Source of the DNA: Bacteroidales bacterium | GTDB taxonomy: Bacteria > Bacteroidota > Bacteroidia > Bacteroidales > 4484-276 | Direction of reading: 5' to 3' | DNA length: 11,089 nucleotides | NCBI GenBank assembly: GCA_029939965.1 | Contig: JAOZRY010000062.1 | Span: 1 to 11,089, forward strand | Shown here: positions 1-7,217 of the stretch, one piece after another | Position numbering within the stretch: the stretch's first letter is position 1 | Layout: every line of letters starts with the position of its first letter | Program-made: the position numbers and the translations under genes | The notes under the pieces: model-generated | Databases searched by the model: none | What the model saw: the letters and a program-made list of their open reading frames with translations, nothing else | Told to the model about the DNA's origin: nothing

Positions 1-401
1 AATGTATCAGGCCAACAAATTGCACCACCGCATTTAAGTTCTCCATTGTCATCGGGATAAAAAACACCAATGTAATCATTCTTCTTGATCAAGCTATCAT
101 TAACTCTGGGGTGGGCTTCGTGAGCAACAATAATCCCCGCGATTGATTGGGTTCCAATAGGAACATTCCATATTGGCGGAAACCCATTATTGTCTAGCTG
201 AGGATCATCGAATTGATTTAACGATTTCTCGAATAATAATTTATCCTCATTAGATAATTCAGAATTCTCAAAAAACTTATTAATCACTCTGGAATCAACC
301 TGCGCCTGTGCAATATGCATTCCTATAACGGAGAAAAATAAATAGAAGACCAGGATACGTAGTTTTAATAAGAAGATTTTCTTAAAGATAAAGTTTTTCA
401 T
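1..401 (-). CDS. Secreted protein, N-terminal fragment (runs off left edge)
   Basis: Reading the minus strand from an ATG at 401-399 gives 133 codons open to the window edge with no stop, so only the N-terminus is present. Residues 1-34 form a Sec signal peptide: Lys-rich start (MKNFIFKK), hydrophobic core about 16-30, and a likely cleavage after AQA (31-33) before Q34. Residues 35-70 are polar and probably helical. Residues 76-133 contain the pattern 'PPIWNV', 'IAGIIVAHEAHPRVND', 'DYIGVFY' (109-115) and 'LKCGG' (122-126). I associate the last two with a beta-rich domain repeated in large exported Bacteroidota proteins, often cargo of the type IX secretion system; that is recollection, not a search. 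The C-terminus, where a T9SS sorting domain would be, lies outside the window. Function unknown; export is well supported. Confidence 0.8.
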   Translation of the reverse strand, partial: MKNFIFKKIFLLKLRILVFYLFFSVIGMHIAQAQVDSRVINKFFENSELSNEDKLLFEKSLNQFDDPQLDNNGFPPIWNVPIGTQSIAGIIVAHEAHPRVNDSLIKKNDYIGVFYPDDNGELKCGGAICWPDT

Positions 402-407
402 AGTTTA

Positions 408-446
408 TTGAAAATTTTGTTTGAAAATTTTTTTTGAAAATTTAAG
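408..446. repeat. Three tandem 13-bp units before a start codon
   Basis: TTGAAAATTTTGT (408-420), TTGAAAATTTTTT (421-433) and TTGAAAATTTAAG (434-446) repeat with an exact 13-bp period. Each unit has a palindromic AAAATTTT-like core. On the minus strand they sit in the leader of the exported-protein gene, the nearest unit ending 6 nt from the ATG, where a ribosome would bind. Gain or loss of a unit would change leader spacing but not the reading frame. Confidence 0.85.
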
Positions 447-569
447 AGTACATACAATTTCTGATTTCATAATACAGGAATGATATCATACCAAGTATGC
501 AAAAAAGATAGTAATAATCACTTCTCAGAGTATTCACACTCATTATGTTAACCATTGTCCTTACGCCCA

Positions 570-600
570 CAAAAGTATGTTTTTTATATAAAACAACAAA
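570..600 (-). promoter_or_regulatory. Bacteroidota-type promoter for the exported-protein gene
   Basis: On the minus strand, TTTG (600-597) is followed by 19 nt and then TACTTTTG (577-570). This matches the Bacteroidota primary-sigma consensus TTTG-N19-TAnnTTTG. Transcription would start near 564, giving a leader of about 160 nt before the ATG at 401, the longest leader predicted in this window. Confidence 0.65.
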
Positions 601-664
601 TTCTTGTGCATTTATTTTTTCAGATAAACTCAGTTAATAAATCCTACCGGATTAATTTTACTCA

Positions 665-694
665 TTTATCACAGCCCTGATTTCATTACTTTTG
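665..694 (+). promoter_or_regulatory. Promoter of the ClC gene, nearly leaderless
   Basis: TACTTTTG at 687-694 fits the TAnnTTTG -7 box, with a weak -33 candidate TTTA at 665-668 (18-nt spacer). The expected start site is about 700-702, directly against the ATG at 703, so the transcript would have almost no leader. No alternative in-frame ATG lies close upstream, and the next internal Met is residue 53. Confidence 0.55.
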
Positions 695-702
695 CGTCCG
701 AA

Positions 703-2478
703 ATGAAAAAGAAGAAAATTCTTACCAGAATATTAATATGGCGACTAAAGCATATCAAAGACAAGCAATTTGTAATATTTTTGAGCCTTATTGTGGGGAT
801 ACTTAGCGGTCTGGCAGCTATCATCCTGAAAAACCTTGTTCACTACACCCATTATTTTATGACTGATGGTTTTAATTTTAAAACCGAAAATTTCATGTAT
901 CTGGCCTACCCCGCTATCGGTATTTTTCTATCAGTAATATTTGTAAAATATATTGTGAAGGACAACCTTGCACATGGTGTGAGCCGGATACTTTATGCTA
1001 TCTCAAAAAAAAACGGGAGAATCAAATTCCACAATACTTACTCATCTATGATAGGAAGCACATTAACAATTGGCTTTGGTGGATCCGTTGGTCTTGAAGC
1101 TCCAATTGTATTAACCGGATCGGCCATCGGGTCGAACCTGGCCCGGTTCTTCCGATTGAATTACAAAACAGTAATATTGATGATTGGGTGTGGAAGCGCA
1201 GGTGCCATTGCCGGGATTTTTAAAGCTCCCATTGCAGGTGTTGTTTTTGCCATTGAAGTGCTAATGATCGACCTCACCATAACTACCGTTATCCCTTTAC
1301 TTATTTCGGCGGTTACAGGTGCCACTGTTGCATATTTTCTACTTGGAAATGCGGTTTTGTTTTCATTTAATGTCACCACACCTTTTCTTCTCCCCGACAT
1401 CCCCTTTTACATATTTCTAGGTATAATCTGTGGGTTGATATCCCTTTATTTTACACGTGCTGCAATGTACATCGAAAAGAATTATCAACTCATTAAAAGC
1501 ACCTGGCTCAGAATTATTTTGGGAGGCACAATCCTGGGATTGTTAATTTTTATATTTCCATCACTTTTCGGAGAGGGATATGAAGCTTTGGAAGACATTT
1601 TAAAAGGCAATGGTGAGAGCATTATCAATCAGAGTATTTTCAGCAATTTAATCGAAAATCAGTGGCTGTTTTTATTTTTATTGCTTTTAATAATTTTCTT
1701 TAAAGTAATTGCCACTTCAACAACTACCGGAATTGGTGGTGTAGGTGGTATATTTGCCCCATCGCTTTTCATGGGTGGAGTTACAGGATTTTTTACGGCT
1801 CGCCTTGTAAATTCTATTTCATCAGTATCAGTTTCTGAAAGTAATTTCGCGCTGGTTGGAATGGCAGGAATTATGGCCGGAGTGATGCATTCGCCGTTAA
1901 CAGCAATTTTCCTGATTGCAGAAATTACAGGTGGGTACGAACTTCTAACTCCTCTCATAATTACTGCAACCATCGCTTTTCTTACAATTATGTATTTTGA
2001 GCCCCACTCCATTTACACTAAAAGACTTGCTTTGAGAGGCGAACTTATGACGCATAATAAGGACAAAGCTGTATTATCGATGATGAAAGCCAACAGGCTG
2101 ATCGAAACCAATTTTAAAAGTATCCATCCTGACGCTACACTGGGGGAACTGGTAAGTGTGATTTCTAAATCATCCAGAAATATTATTCCCGTTGTGAATG
2201 AAGGGCAATATTTCGCCGGACTAATTTTTTTAGATCACATAAGGGATATCATTTTCCAGCCTGATAAGTACAATAATACTTATGTAAGCGATTTAATGTT
2301 TACACCCGAAATTACCCTGAATCCTGATGAGTCGATGGAGCAAATTGCACTAAAATTTCAGATGAGTGGTAAATTTAATCTTGTAGTGCTTAACGAGGGT
2401 AAATATCTTGGGTTCATTTCAAGAGCAAAGGTTTTTTCATCATACCGAAACCTGTTGAAACAATTCTCTGAAGACTGA
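703..2478 (+). CDS. ClC-family chloride channel/transporter with CBS pair
   Basis: A 591-residue inner-membrane protein of the ClC family, which moves chloride or other anions passively or in exchange for protons. Membrane segments fill residues about 23-435. Signature motifs are visible: GGSVGLEAP (126-134) with the external gating glutamate E132; GSAGAIAGIFKAPIAGVVF (164-182); GIGGVGGIFAPSLFMGG (343-359), the GxFxP anion-site motif; and PHSIYT (434-439), whose Y438 fits the central-ion tyrosine of E. coli ClC. By hand alignment V186 occupies the position of the internal proton glutamate (E203 in E. coli ClC). Residues about 470-590 form two CBS motifs (around ATLGELVSVIS and SMEQIALKF), probable nucleotide-binding regulators. 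The gene appears monocistronic and converges on the minus-strand PspC operon. Family certain; channel versus exchanger and physiological anion unknown. Confidence 0.93.
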   Translation: MKKKKILTRILIWRLKHIKDKQFVIFLSLIVGILSGLAAIILKNLVHYTHYFMTDGFNFKTENFMYLAYPAIGIFLSVIFVKYIVKDNLAHGVSRILYAISKKNGRIKFHNTYSSMIGSTLTIGFGGSVGLEAPIVLTGSAIGSNLARFFRLNYKTVILMIGCGSAGAIAGIFKAPIAGVVFAIEVLMIDLTITTVIPLLISAVTGATVAYFLLGNAVLFSFNVTTPFLLPDIPFYIFLGIICGLISLYFTRAAMYIEKNYQLIKSTWLRIILGGTILGLLIFIFPSLFGEGYEALEDILKGNGESIINQSIFSNLIENQWLFLFLLLLIIFFKVIATSTTTGIGGVGGIFAPSLFMGGVTGFFTARLVNSISSVSVSESNFALVGMAGIMAGVMHSPLTAIFLIAEITGGYELLTPLIITATIAFLTIMYFEPHSIYTKRLALRGELMTHNKDKAVLSMMKANRLIETNFKSIHPDATLGELVSVISKSSRNIIPVVNEGQYFAGLIFLDHIRDIIFQPDKYNNTYVSDLMFTPEITLNPDESMEQIALKFQMSGKFNLVVLNEGKYLGFISRAKVFSSYRNLLKQFSED

Positions 2479-2491
2479 TTAAAACGAATGA

Positions 2492-2509
2492 CCGATATTA
2501 TCTTATCGG
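2492..2509 (+). terminator. Weak hairpin after the ClC gene
   Basis: CCGATA (2492-2497) and TATCGG (2504-2509) form a 6-bp stem with a 6-nt loop, 14 nt after the ClC stop codon. The sequence after it is only moderately T-rich, so this is at best a weak intrinsic terminator. Confidence 0.35.
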
Positions 2510-2529
2510 AATTTATTGTGACCAAAAGC

Positions 2530-2563
2530 AAAAAATTCCGATCTTTTTTAGTAAAGACCGGAA
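2530..2563 (-). terminator. Intrinsic terminator of the PspC/LiaF-like operon
   Basis: On the minus strand the arms at 2563-2553 and 2546-2536 make an 11-bp stem around a 6-nt loop, followed at once by TTTTTT. The single non-Watson-Crick position is a G-U wobble on the minus-strand RNA but an A-C mismatch on the plus-strand RNA, so the structure is built for minus-strand transcription. It lies about 30 nt after the stop codon at 2595. Confidence 0.8.
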
Positions 2564-2594
2564 CTTCAATATGTTCTGACAATCCAAATGATTA

Positions 2595-3548
2595 TTAATA
2601 TCTCACAACTTTCAGGCTTGAGATGGCAGCATCAATACTAATGGAAATGCGTTGTACTTCATCATCAAAATTATCTGTGCGATAAACTCCATTTTCTATT
2701 TTATCAAAACCATCGAGAATTTTGCTCGACAGTACAGTGTTAGTAAGCACTTCGCAACCGGCACTTTCCGGTACCCTGATAGTTATTGAGGCTGCACCAG
2801 AATTAATTTGAACATCAGTATTTTCATATTTACCGCCCAATTGTATTTCGATTGCTGACGCTCCTCCATCTATATCAACACGATCGATTTTAAAAGGCCT
2901 GAGATCGAAATCAATCATAGCTGCACCAGCATCAACCTTTATACTCCAAACCGGATCAGGATGCAAACTGATCTCTGCTTTATTTTTTAGATTATTACCC
3001 TTTTCAATGCGAGAATCCATATCAATTTTCAATACTACTGCACTACCGGCATTATCAGCTCTCATATAATACTTCCCAAAATTCCCCTCCCGATCAAACT
3101 TCAGCAAATAGTCGGTGGTTTCGCTCAGATTGAATTTTCCGGCAATGGCTTCAAGTTCAAAAACAGCATTTTCGATATCATCATCATAAGTTTCAAAAAT
3201 GGTTTGATCTCTCCATTCATAGTCTTCCTCGTAATAGCTTTCTTCATCATTATTGTGATAACTATATTCATCGTGATCCCAAAACCAATTGTGTGGCTGA
3301 AAATGATTGTGATCGTAGCTGCCGGTATTGGAAATAAAGATGAGGGATAAAACGATAACCAGAAATGCAAGAACTATACGTACCACTATTTTGATGGGCA
3401 AAAGTGAAATACCCAAAACAACCAACAATACAGGCCACAAGTTAAAAACAGAATACCAGCCAAAACAAATTACTCCCATATTCCTCAAAACAAATAAAAT
3501 ACCAAGCGAAACAAGGATTACACCCCAAAAAACATTTTTTGATCTCAT
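2595..3548 (-). CDS. LiaF-like membrane protein (DUF5668-type N-terminus)
   Basis: A 317-residue protein, second gene of the minus-strand operon, 57 nt after the PspC gene. Residues 5-73 hold three or so short hydrophobic helices of the LiaI/LiaF (DUF5668) type, with 'GVILVSLGILFVLRNMG' and 'WPVLLVVLGISLL'. Residues 76-125 are an unusual linker rich in Asp, Glu, His and Tyr (for example WFWDHDEYSYHNNDEE). Residues about 126-317 are beta-rich, with four spaced copies of a [VI]x[IV]D/NxGAxxI-like strand motif at about 203-216, 224-238, 246-260 and 301-316, as in LiaF or adhesin-like (DUF4097-type) beta-helical domains. LiaF proteins restrain cell-envelope stress signalling in Firmicutes; here no LiaRS genes are adjacent, so that role is only an analogy. 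Likely membrane-bound with the beta domain outside the cytoplasm or at its face. Confidence 0.75.
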   Translation of the reverse strand: MRSKNVFWGVILVSLGILFVLRNMGVICFGWYSVFNLWPVLLVVLGISLLPIKIVVRIVLAFLVIVLSLIFISNTGSYDHNHFQPHNWFWDHDEYSYHNNDEESYYEEDYEWRDQTIFETYDDDIENAVFELEAIAGKFNLSETTDYLLKFDREGNFGKYYMRADNAGSAVVLKIDMDSRIEKGNNLKNKAEISLHPDPVWSIKVDAGAAMIDFDLRPFKIDRVDIDGGASAIEIQLGGKYENTDVQINSGAASITIRVPESAGCEVLTNTVLSSKILDGFDKIENGVYRTDNFDDEVQRISISIDAAISSLKVVRY

Positions 3549-3605
3549 AATAAATTTAATTTATGTTCAATTAATAAACAAGAATTACCCACCACGCTAC
3601 ATAAG

Positions 3606-4082
3606 TTAATAACGATTTTTCGACCGGGACGCACTTGCGATAATAATGATTCCTACAATAATTAGAATTACCGGCCACATATCTCCAAAGTTAATACGTG
3701 GAATAAACCTGCTGATGAGAAACATACCCCCCAAAGTAATCAGGAGAATTCCGGCAATAAGGCTTCCGTTATTTTTAGGTTTTTTGTAACCATGATAAGG
3801 CTTATTACCTCTTGATTCTTGATTTGATGAAGTTTCTTCGTTTTCCATATATTCTGTGTTTTTAAAGGTTTTATTCCTTTTAAAATATTCGTCAGGCTCA
3901 ACAGGCATAATAATCCACAATATAATATAGGCTACTATACCACCGGCAGCAAATAATGCCAGTACCACAAAAAGTAACCTTATCAATAAGATATCTATTT
4001 CAAAATACTTGGCGAGGCCGCCTGACACGCCACCAATTACCGTATCAAAACGGCTTCTGTAAAGTCTTTTTTGTTGTTCCAC
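3606..4082 (-). CDS. PspC-domain membrane protein
   Basis: A 158-residue protein opening the minus-strand operon. Residues 4-62 form a PspC domain: 'KRLYRSRFDTVIGGVSGGLAKYF' is the classic start, split here around residues 5-27, followed by two hydrophobic stretches ending in 'LWIIMP' (55-60). A polar linker (63-105) leads to a second hydrophobic unit (107-149, 'GILLITLGG', 'MWPVILIIVGIIII') resembling the DUF5668 unit at the start of the next gene. PspC proteins belong to the phage-shock response to inner-membrane stress. The start is GTG at 4082-4080: no in-frame ATG lies between it and an upstream TGA at 4124-4122, and it places the PspC motif at the usual distance from the N-terminus. No pspA or transcription regulator lies nearby. 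Family assignment strong, physiological role inferred. Confidence 0.88.
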   Translation of the reverse strand: MEQQKRLYRSRFDTVIGGVSGGLAKYFEIDILLIRLLFVVLALFAAGGIVAYIILWIIMPVEPDEYFKRNKTFKNTEYMENEETSSNQESRGNKPYHGYKKPKNNGSLIAGILLITLGGMFLISRFIPRINFGDMWPVILIIVGIIIIASASRSKNRY

Positions 4083-4105
4083 AGTTCTAATATTTTTATA
4101 TTTTC

Positions 4106-4136
4106 CAAAAATAGATAATATTCATTCAAATGAAAA
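4106..4136 (-). promoter_or_regulatory. Promoter of the PspC operon
   Basis: On the minus strand, TATTTTTG (4113-4106) matches TAnnTTTG. At a 19-nt spacing lies TTTT (4136-4133) in place of the TTTG -33 box. The start site would be near 4100, about 18 nt before the GTG start. Confidence 0.5.
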
Positions 4137-4217
4137 TGAAGAATCCCCATAAAACCTTACAATCAATTTCAGGAAGATGCAAATACTATTTTCCAACTTT
4201 AGGTGAAAATTTAATAC

Positions 4218-4225
4218 TACTTTTG
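4218..4225 (+). promoter_or_regulatory. -7 element of the PHP/glycosyltransferase operon
   Basis: TACTTTTG fits TAnnTTTG and would start transcription near 4231, about 28 nt before the ATG at 4259. I see no good -33 box at the expected spacing (TTTA at 4198-4201 leaves only 16 nt), so the call rests on the -7 element alone. It is divergent from the PspC operon promoter. Confidence 0.45.
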
Positions 4226-4258
4226 TTTTGAACATCGAAACATACACATCTTATAGCA

Positions 4259-5500
4259 ATGCTTTTTAAAACTATAAAATTTTTATTTAAGTCACTTGTA
4301 GGGATAATTCTTATCCTTATCGTCATTTTTTTTGTTATTTATGCCATTGCTCCTGTTTACAAATTTAAAGAGCATAAAGCCTTTTCCGGAAACAAAATCC
4401 ACAACCCTTATCAAATGATGGACAGCACTAACTGGATAAAAGGAAATTTTCAGGTTCAGTCGCGGGTGTGGATGGGCATAACCAATGGCCGGCAAAATTC
4501 TAACGAAGCTATTCAAACTGTTTACAAGCAATTGGGATACGACATTATTGTAACTTCCGACTACATGAAAATTAATACATTCGGGAGTGATTCACCCAGA
4601 TTTATCCCTACATACGAGCATGGATATGGAGTAAGAAAAACCCATCAGGTGTGTATTGGCTCCAAAAAAGTAAACTGGATCGACTACCCAATTTATCAAA
4701 ACATTAATCACAAACAACATATTTTGAATATTTTGCATCGCAACAATGATATTGTAACTATTGCACACCCCGACCTTAGGGATGGATATTTGCCTGATGA
4801 CCTGAAACTGTTAACAAATTATGATTTGATTGAAGTTTTAAACGAAACTCGTTTTTCAATCGCACATTGGGATGTTGCACTATCGAGTGGGCACAAAGCT
4901 TTTATACTTGCCAATGATGATGCCCACAATATTTTTGACCCAACTGAAGTGGGTCGAATATGTACATTTATTAATACACCTTCATTAAATTCAACAGACG
5001 TAATAAAAGCTTTGAAAACAGGAAATGCATTTGGAGCTGATATTAAAATGAGAGAGGGAGCTGATTTTGTTGAAAAAGCCGAAGATCATAAAAATATTTC
5101 TATGCTTGATAAGGTATCAGTTGAGAATGATACTTTATTTGTGAAAGTTAACGAACGAGCAAAACTAATTTCATTTATTGGTCAAAATGGCATCGTTAAA
5201 TACAACATTACCGATACGAGTACTGCCGTGTATGCAATTCAACCTTCCGACACGTATATACGTACCGAAATCACTTTCTATAACGGCAATAAATTCTACC
5301 TTAATCCAATATTCCGTTACAGTGGAACATCACCCACCGACCAACCGCTTCCTGAGATAGATTACATCAAAACCTGGGTACAACGTGGCATTGCCCTTAT
5401 CATTACAATTATTATAATTCTGATTTTTTCGCGAATTAGTAAAAGCAAGAGTAAAAAGGGAAAGATTAACCAGAATAAACTTTATTATTATAGTCGATAA
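4259..5500 (+). CDS. Membrane-anchored PHP-fold protein, degenerate metal site
   Basis: 413 residues. A transmembrane helix at about 10-32 and another at 376-391, each with flanking lysines on the distal side, predict both ends in the cytoplasm and the large middle part in the periplasm. Residues about 58-260 resemble the PHP superfamily of metal-dependent phosphoesterases: VTSDYMKIN (98-106, motif II), YEHGYG (119-124, metal Glu), a His at 129, TIAHPDL (167-173), IEVLNE (191-196) and ANDDAHN (218-224). The first motif, normally HxH followed by a polar loop, reads NFQVQS (63-68), with Gln at both His positions. Y102 stands where the second motif usually has His. Residues 285-355 look like a small beta domain. 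The ATG at 5503 of the next gene follows its stop by 2 nt, so the two are surely co-transcribed. Enzyme activity and substrate are unknown; some ligands remain, so it could bind fewer metals or be non-catalytic. Confidence 0.75.
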   Translation: MLFKTIKFLFKSLVGIILILIVIFFVIYAIAPVYKFKEHKAFSGNKIHNPYQMMDSTNWIKGNFQVQSRVWMGITNGRQNSNEAIQTVYKQLGYDIIVTSDYMKINTFGSDSPRFIPTYEHGYGVRKTHQVCIGSKKVNWIDYPIYQNINHKQHILNILHRNNDIVTIAHPDLRDGYLPDDLKLLTNYDLIEVLNETRFSIAHWDVALSSGHKAFILANDDAHNIFDPTEVGRICTFINTPSLNSTDVIKALKTGNAFGADIKMREGADFVEKAEDHKNISMLDKVSVENDTLFVKVNERAKLISFIGQNGIVKYNITDTSTAVYAIQPSDTYIRTEITFYNGNKFYLNPIFRYSGTSPTDQPLPEIDYIKTWVQRGIALIITIIIILIFSRISKSKSKKGKINQNKLYYYSR

Positions 5501-5502
5501 CT

Positions 5503-7152
5503 ATGAAACCCAGGTTTATATTTCCTGAAGATAAGCTTCCCAATAATCGAATTTTATATGGCATTTTAATAGCTATAATCCTGTGTTCGATTATCATTAG
5601 GGGTTTCTTTGCATGGATTTTGGAATTAGGAAACGATGAGGCGTATTACGTTACATACGCACAATTTCCGGATTTAAGCCATTTTGATCATCCTCCCATG
5701 GTTGGTTTTATGATTCAGGCTTTTACATGGAATCTGCGCTTCGACAGTGAACTTTTTGTTCGGCTTGGATCCGTAATTTTTGGAGGCATCAACACCTATA
5801 TTATTTTTCTAATTGCAAAAAAGGTGAAAGGCCTTTTAGCCGGATTGTTTGCTGCCATGTTATACAACACTTCAGTATATTGTTTTGTAATTGCTGGTAT
5901 TTTTATTATGCCTGATACTCCCCAATTGTTTTTTTGGCTGCTGAGCCTTTACCTCCTCATGCTTACTTTACCAGCAAAACCTATTACAAAAAATCAGGCA
6001 ACTATACTTTTTTTCACATCTATCCCACTTGGACTTGGAATGCTTTCCAAATATACAACAGCTTTTTTGTGGTTGGGGGCTGGTTTGTATGTTTTGTTTT
6101 ACAACAGACAATGGCTTCGCAAAAGCGAGTTTTATTTTTCTATACTTTCTACCCTTCTTATTTTTAGTCCGGTATTATTATGGAATATTGAAAATAAATT
6201 TATAAGCTTTGTATTTCAGAGTGAAAGAGTAAGTTTTTTTGGAAGTGGATTTCGGCTTGATTATTTTTTTACTGAACTATTTGGTCAGGTCATCTACAAT
6301 AATCCTGTTAATTTTATTATCATCCTCTTTGCATTGGTAGCCTTGTATCGCAAAAAACTATCGATCAATAAAGAGTATGTTCGGCTATTGCTGTTTACTG
6401 CACTACCACTCATTTTATTATTCCTGTTTTTTGCACTATTCCGCCGAACCCTGCCACACTGGACATCACCGGCATATATTAGTTTGATAGTGATCGCCAG
6501 TGTTTATCTTACTGATAAAGCTACAAAATCCATCAGAGTCATTTTATTCCCAAAGCCCATTATTTTTTCAGGTTTGCTGTTAATGCTTATTTTGGTAATT
6601 GGCTTATTGCAAATAAAAATGGAAATCATTAATCTACCCTCTTCTGAGTATCCAAAAAAACTTGGGAATAATGATGTTACCCTCGACATGTATGGTTGGA
6701 AACAATTTGGGTACAAGTTTTCGCAAATTGCAGATGCTGATTTTTATTCAAAAAACATGAATGCTGATGCGCCTATTATTTCCAACAAATGGTTTCCGGC
6801 TGCTCATCTCAACTATTATGTTGTCCAACCCTACCGTTATCGGTTGCTGGCAATTGGCAACCTTGGCGACATCCATAAATTTGCCTGGATAAACAGGGAA
6901 CAACCCGAAATCAGGATGGGTTCAGATGCCTATTTTATCACCTCAAGCCGCAATTATAAAAGCCCTGATTACCTGCTTTCCTATTTTTCAGAAGTAGAAA
7001 AGCCCGAAGTAATCCGGATTTTTAAAGAAAAAAAACACGTTGAAAATTTCTTTGTTTACCGGCTTCGCAATTGCATAAACCAACCTCATGATGTACTGGA
7101 AGAATTTGGCATCTTAAAAAATGATCAGGAAATTGAGTTGTGGGATGAATAA
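5503..7152 (+). CDS. GT39/PMT-like membrane glycosyltransferase (GT-C fold)
   Basis: 549 residues with about ten or more hydrophobic segments (from 19-38 to 352-370) followed by a soluble C-terminal part (about 375-549). The first periplasmic loop carries GNDEAYYVTYA (43-53), whose Asp-Glu pair is the catalytic signature of dolichyl- or polyprenyl-phosphate-dependent GT-C transferases (PMT/ArnT group), then HFDHPPMVGF (60-69). Further family-like patches are MPDTP (136-140), GLGMLSKYT (177-185) and LPHWTSPAY (317-325). Such enzymes move a sugar from a lipid-phosphate carrier to protein, lipid A or another envelope acceptor on the outer face of the inner membrane. Donor and acceptor cannot be told from sequence. 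It follows the PHP-like gene by 2 nt, suggesting a joint envelope-glycan task. No lipid A or O-antigen cluster surrounds it, so the name arnT is not justified. Confidence 0.88.
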   Translation: MKPRFIFPEDKLPNNRILYGILIAIILCSIIIRGFFAWILELGNDEAYYVTYAQFPDLSHFDHPPMVGFMIQAFTWNLRFDSELFVRLGSVIFGGINTYIIFLIAKKVKGLLAGLFAAMLYNTSVYCFVIAGIFIMPDTPQLFFWLLSLYLLMLTLPAKPITKNQATILFFTSIPLGLGMLSKYTTAFLWLGAGLYVLFYNRQWLRKSEFYFSILSTLLIFSPVLLWNIENKFISFVFQSERVSFFGSGFRLDYFFTELFGQVIYNNPVNFIIILFALVALYRKKLSINKEYVRLLLFTALPLILLFLFFALFRRTLPHWTSPAYISLIVIASVYLTDKATKSIRVILFPKPIIFSGLLLMLILVIGLLQIKMEIINLPSSEYPKKLGNNDVTLDMYGWKQFGYKFSQIADADFYSKNMNADAPIISNKWFPAAHLNYYVVQPYRYRLLAIGNLGDIHKFAWINREQPEIRMGSDAYFITSSRNYKSPDYLLSYFSEVEKPEVIRIFKEKKHVENFFVYRLRNCINQPHDVLEEFGILKNDQEIELWDE

Positions 7153-7217
7153 AAATTGCATTTGATATATTTGAAAAACCTTCCGAAAAGTTTACACACC
7201 TGTTTTAAATGCTAACC

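Larger units (their letters stand above)
402..702. other. Divergent intergenic region
   Basis: About 300 bases between the exported-protein gene (minus) and the ClC gene (plus). It holds a consensus promoter for the left gene (570-600), its leader of about 160 nt with a 13-bp triple repeat, and a -7 element for the right gene (687-694). I saw no ORF, RNA gene or strong hairpin in the rest (about 450-560 and 601-660), which is simply AT-rich. Confidence 0.6.

Noticed and set aside
1659..2012. 117-aa minus-strand open frame inside the ClC gene
   Set aside because: Antisense to conserved ClC motifs, with composition of a shadow frame.
3328..3609. 93-aa plus-strand open frame opposite the LiaF-like gene
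   Set aside because: Antisense to membrane segments and no family likeness; the minus-strand protein explains the coding signal.
5503..7152. Naming the glycosyltransferase arnT (lipid A aminoarabinose transferase)
   Set aside because: The GT-C signature is shared by many PMT-like enzymes and no aminoarabinose biosynthesis genes are nearby.
7153..7217. Bidirectional terminator between the glycosyltransferase and tadA
   Set aside because: Only a short mismatched stem (around AAACCTTCCGAAAAGTTT) was seen, with no T tract on either strand.
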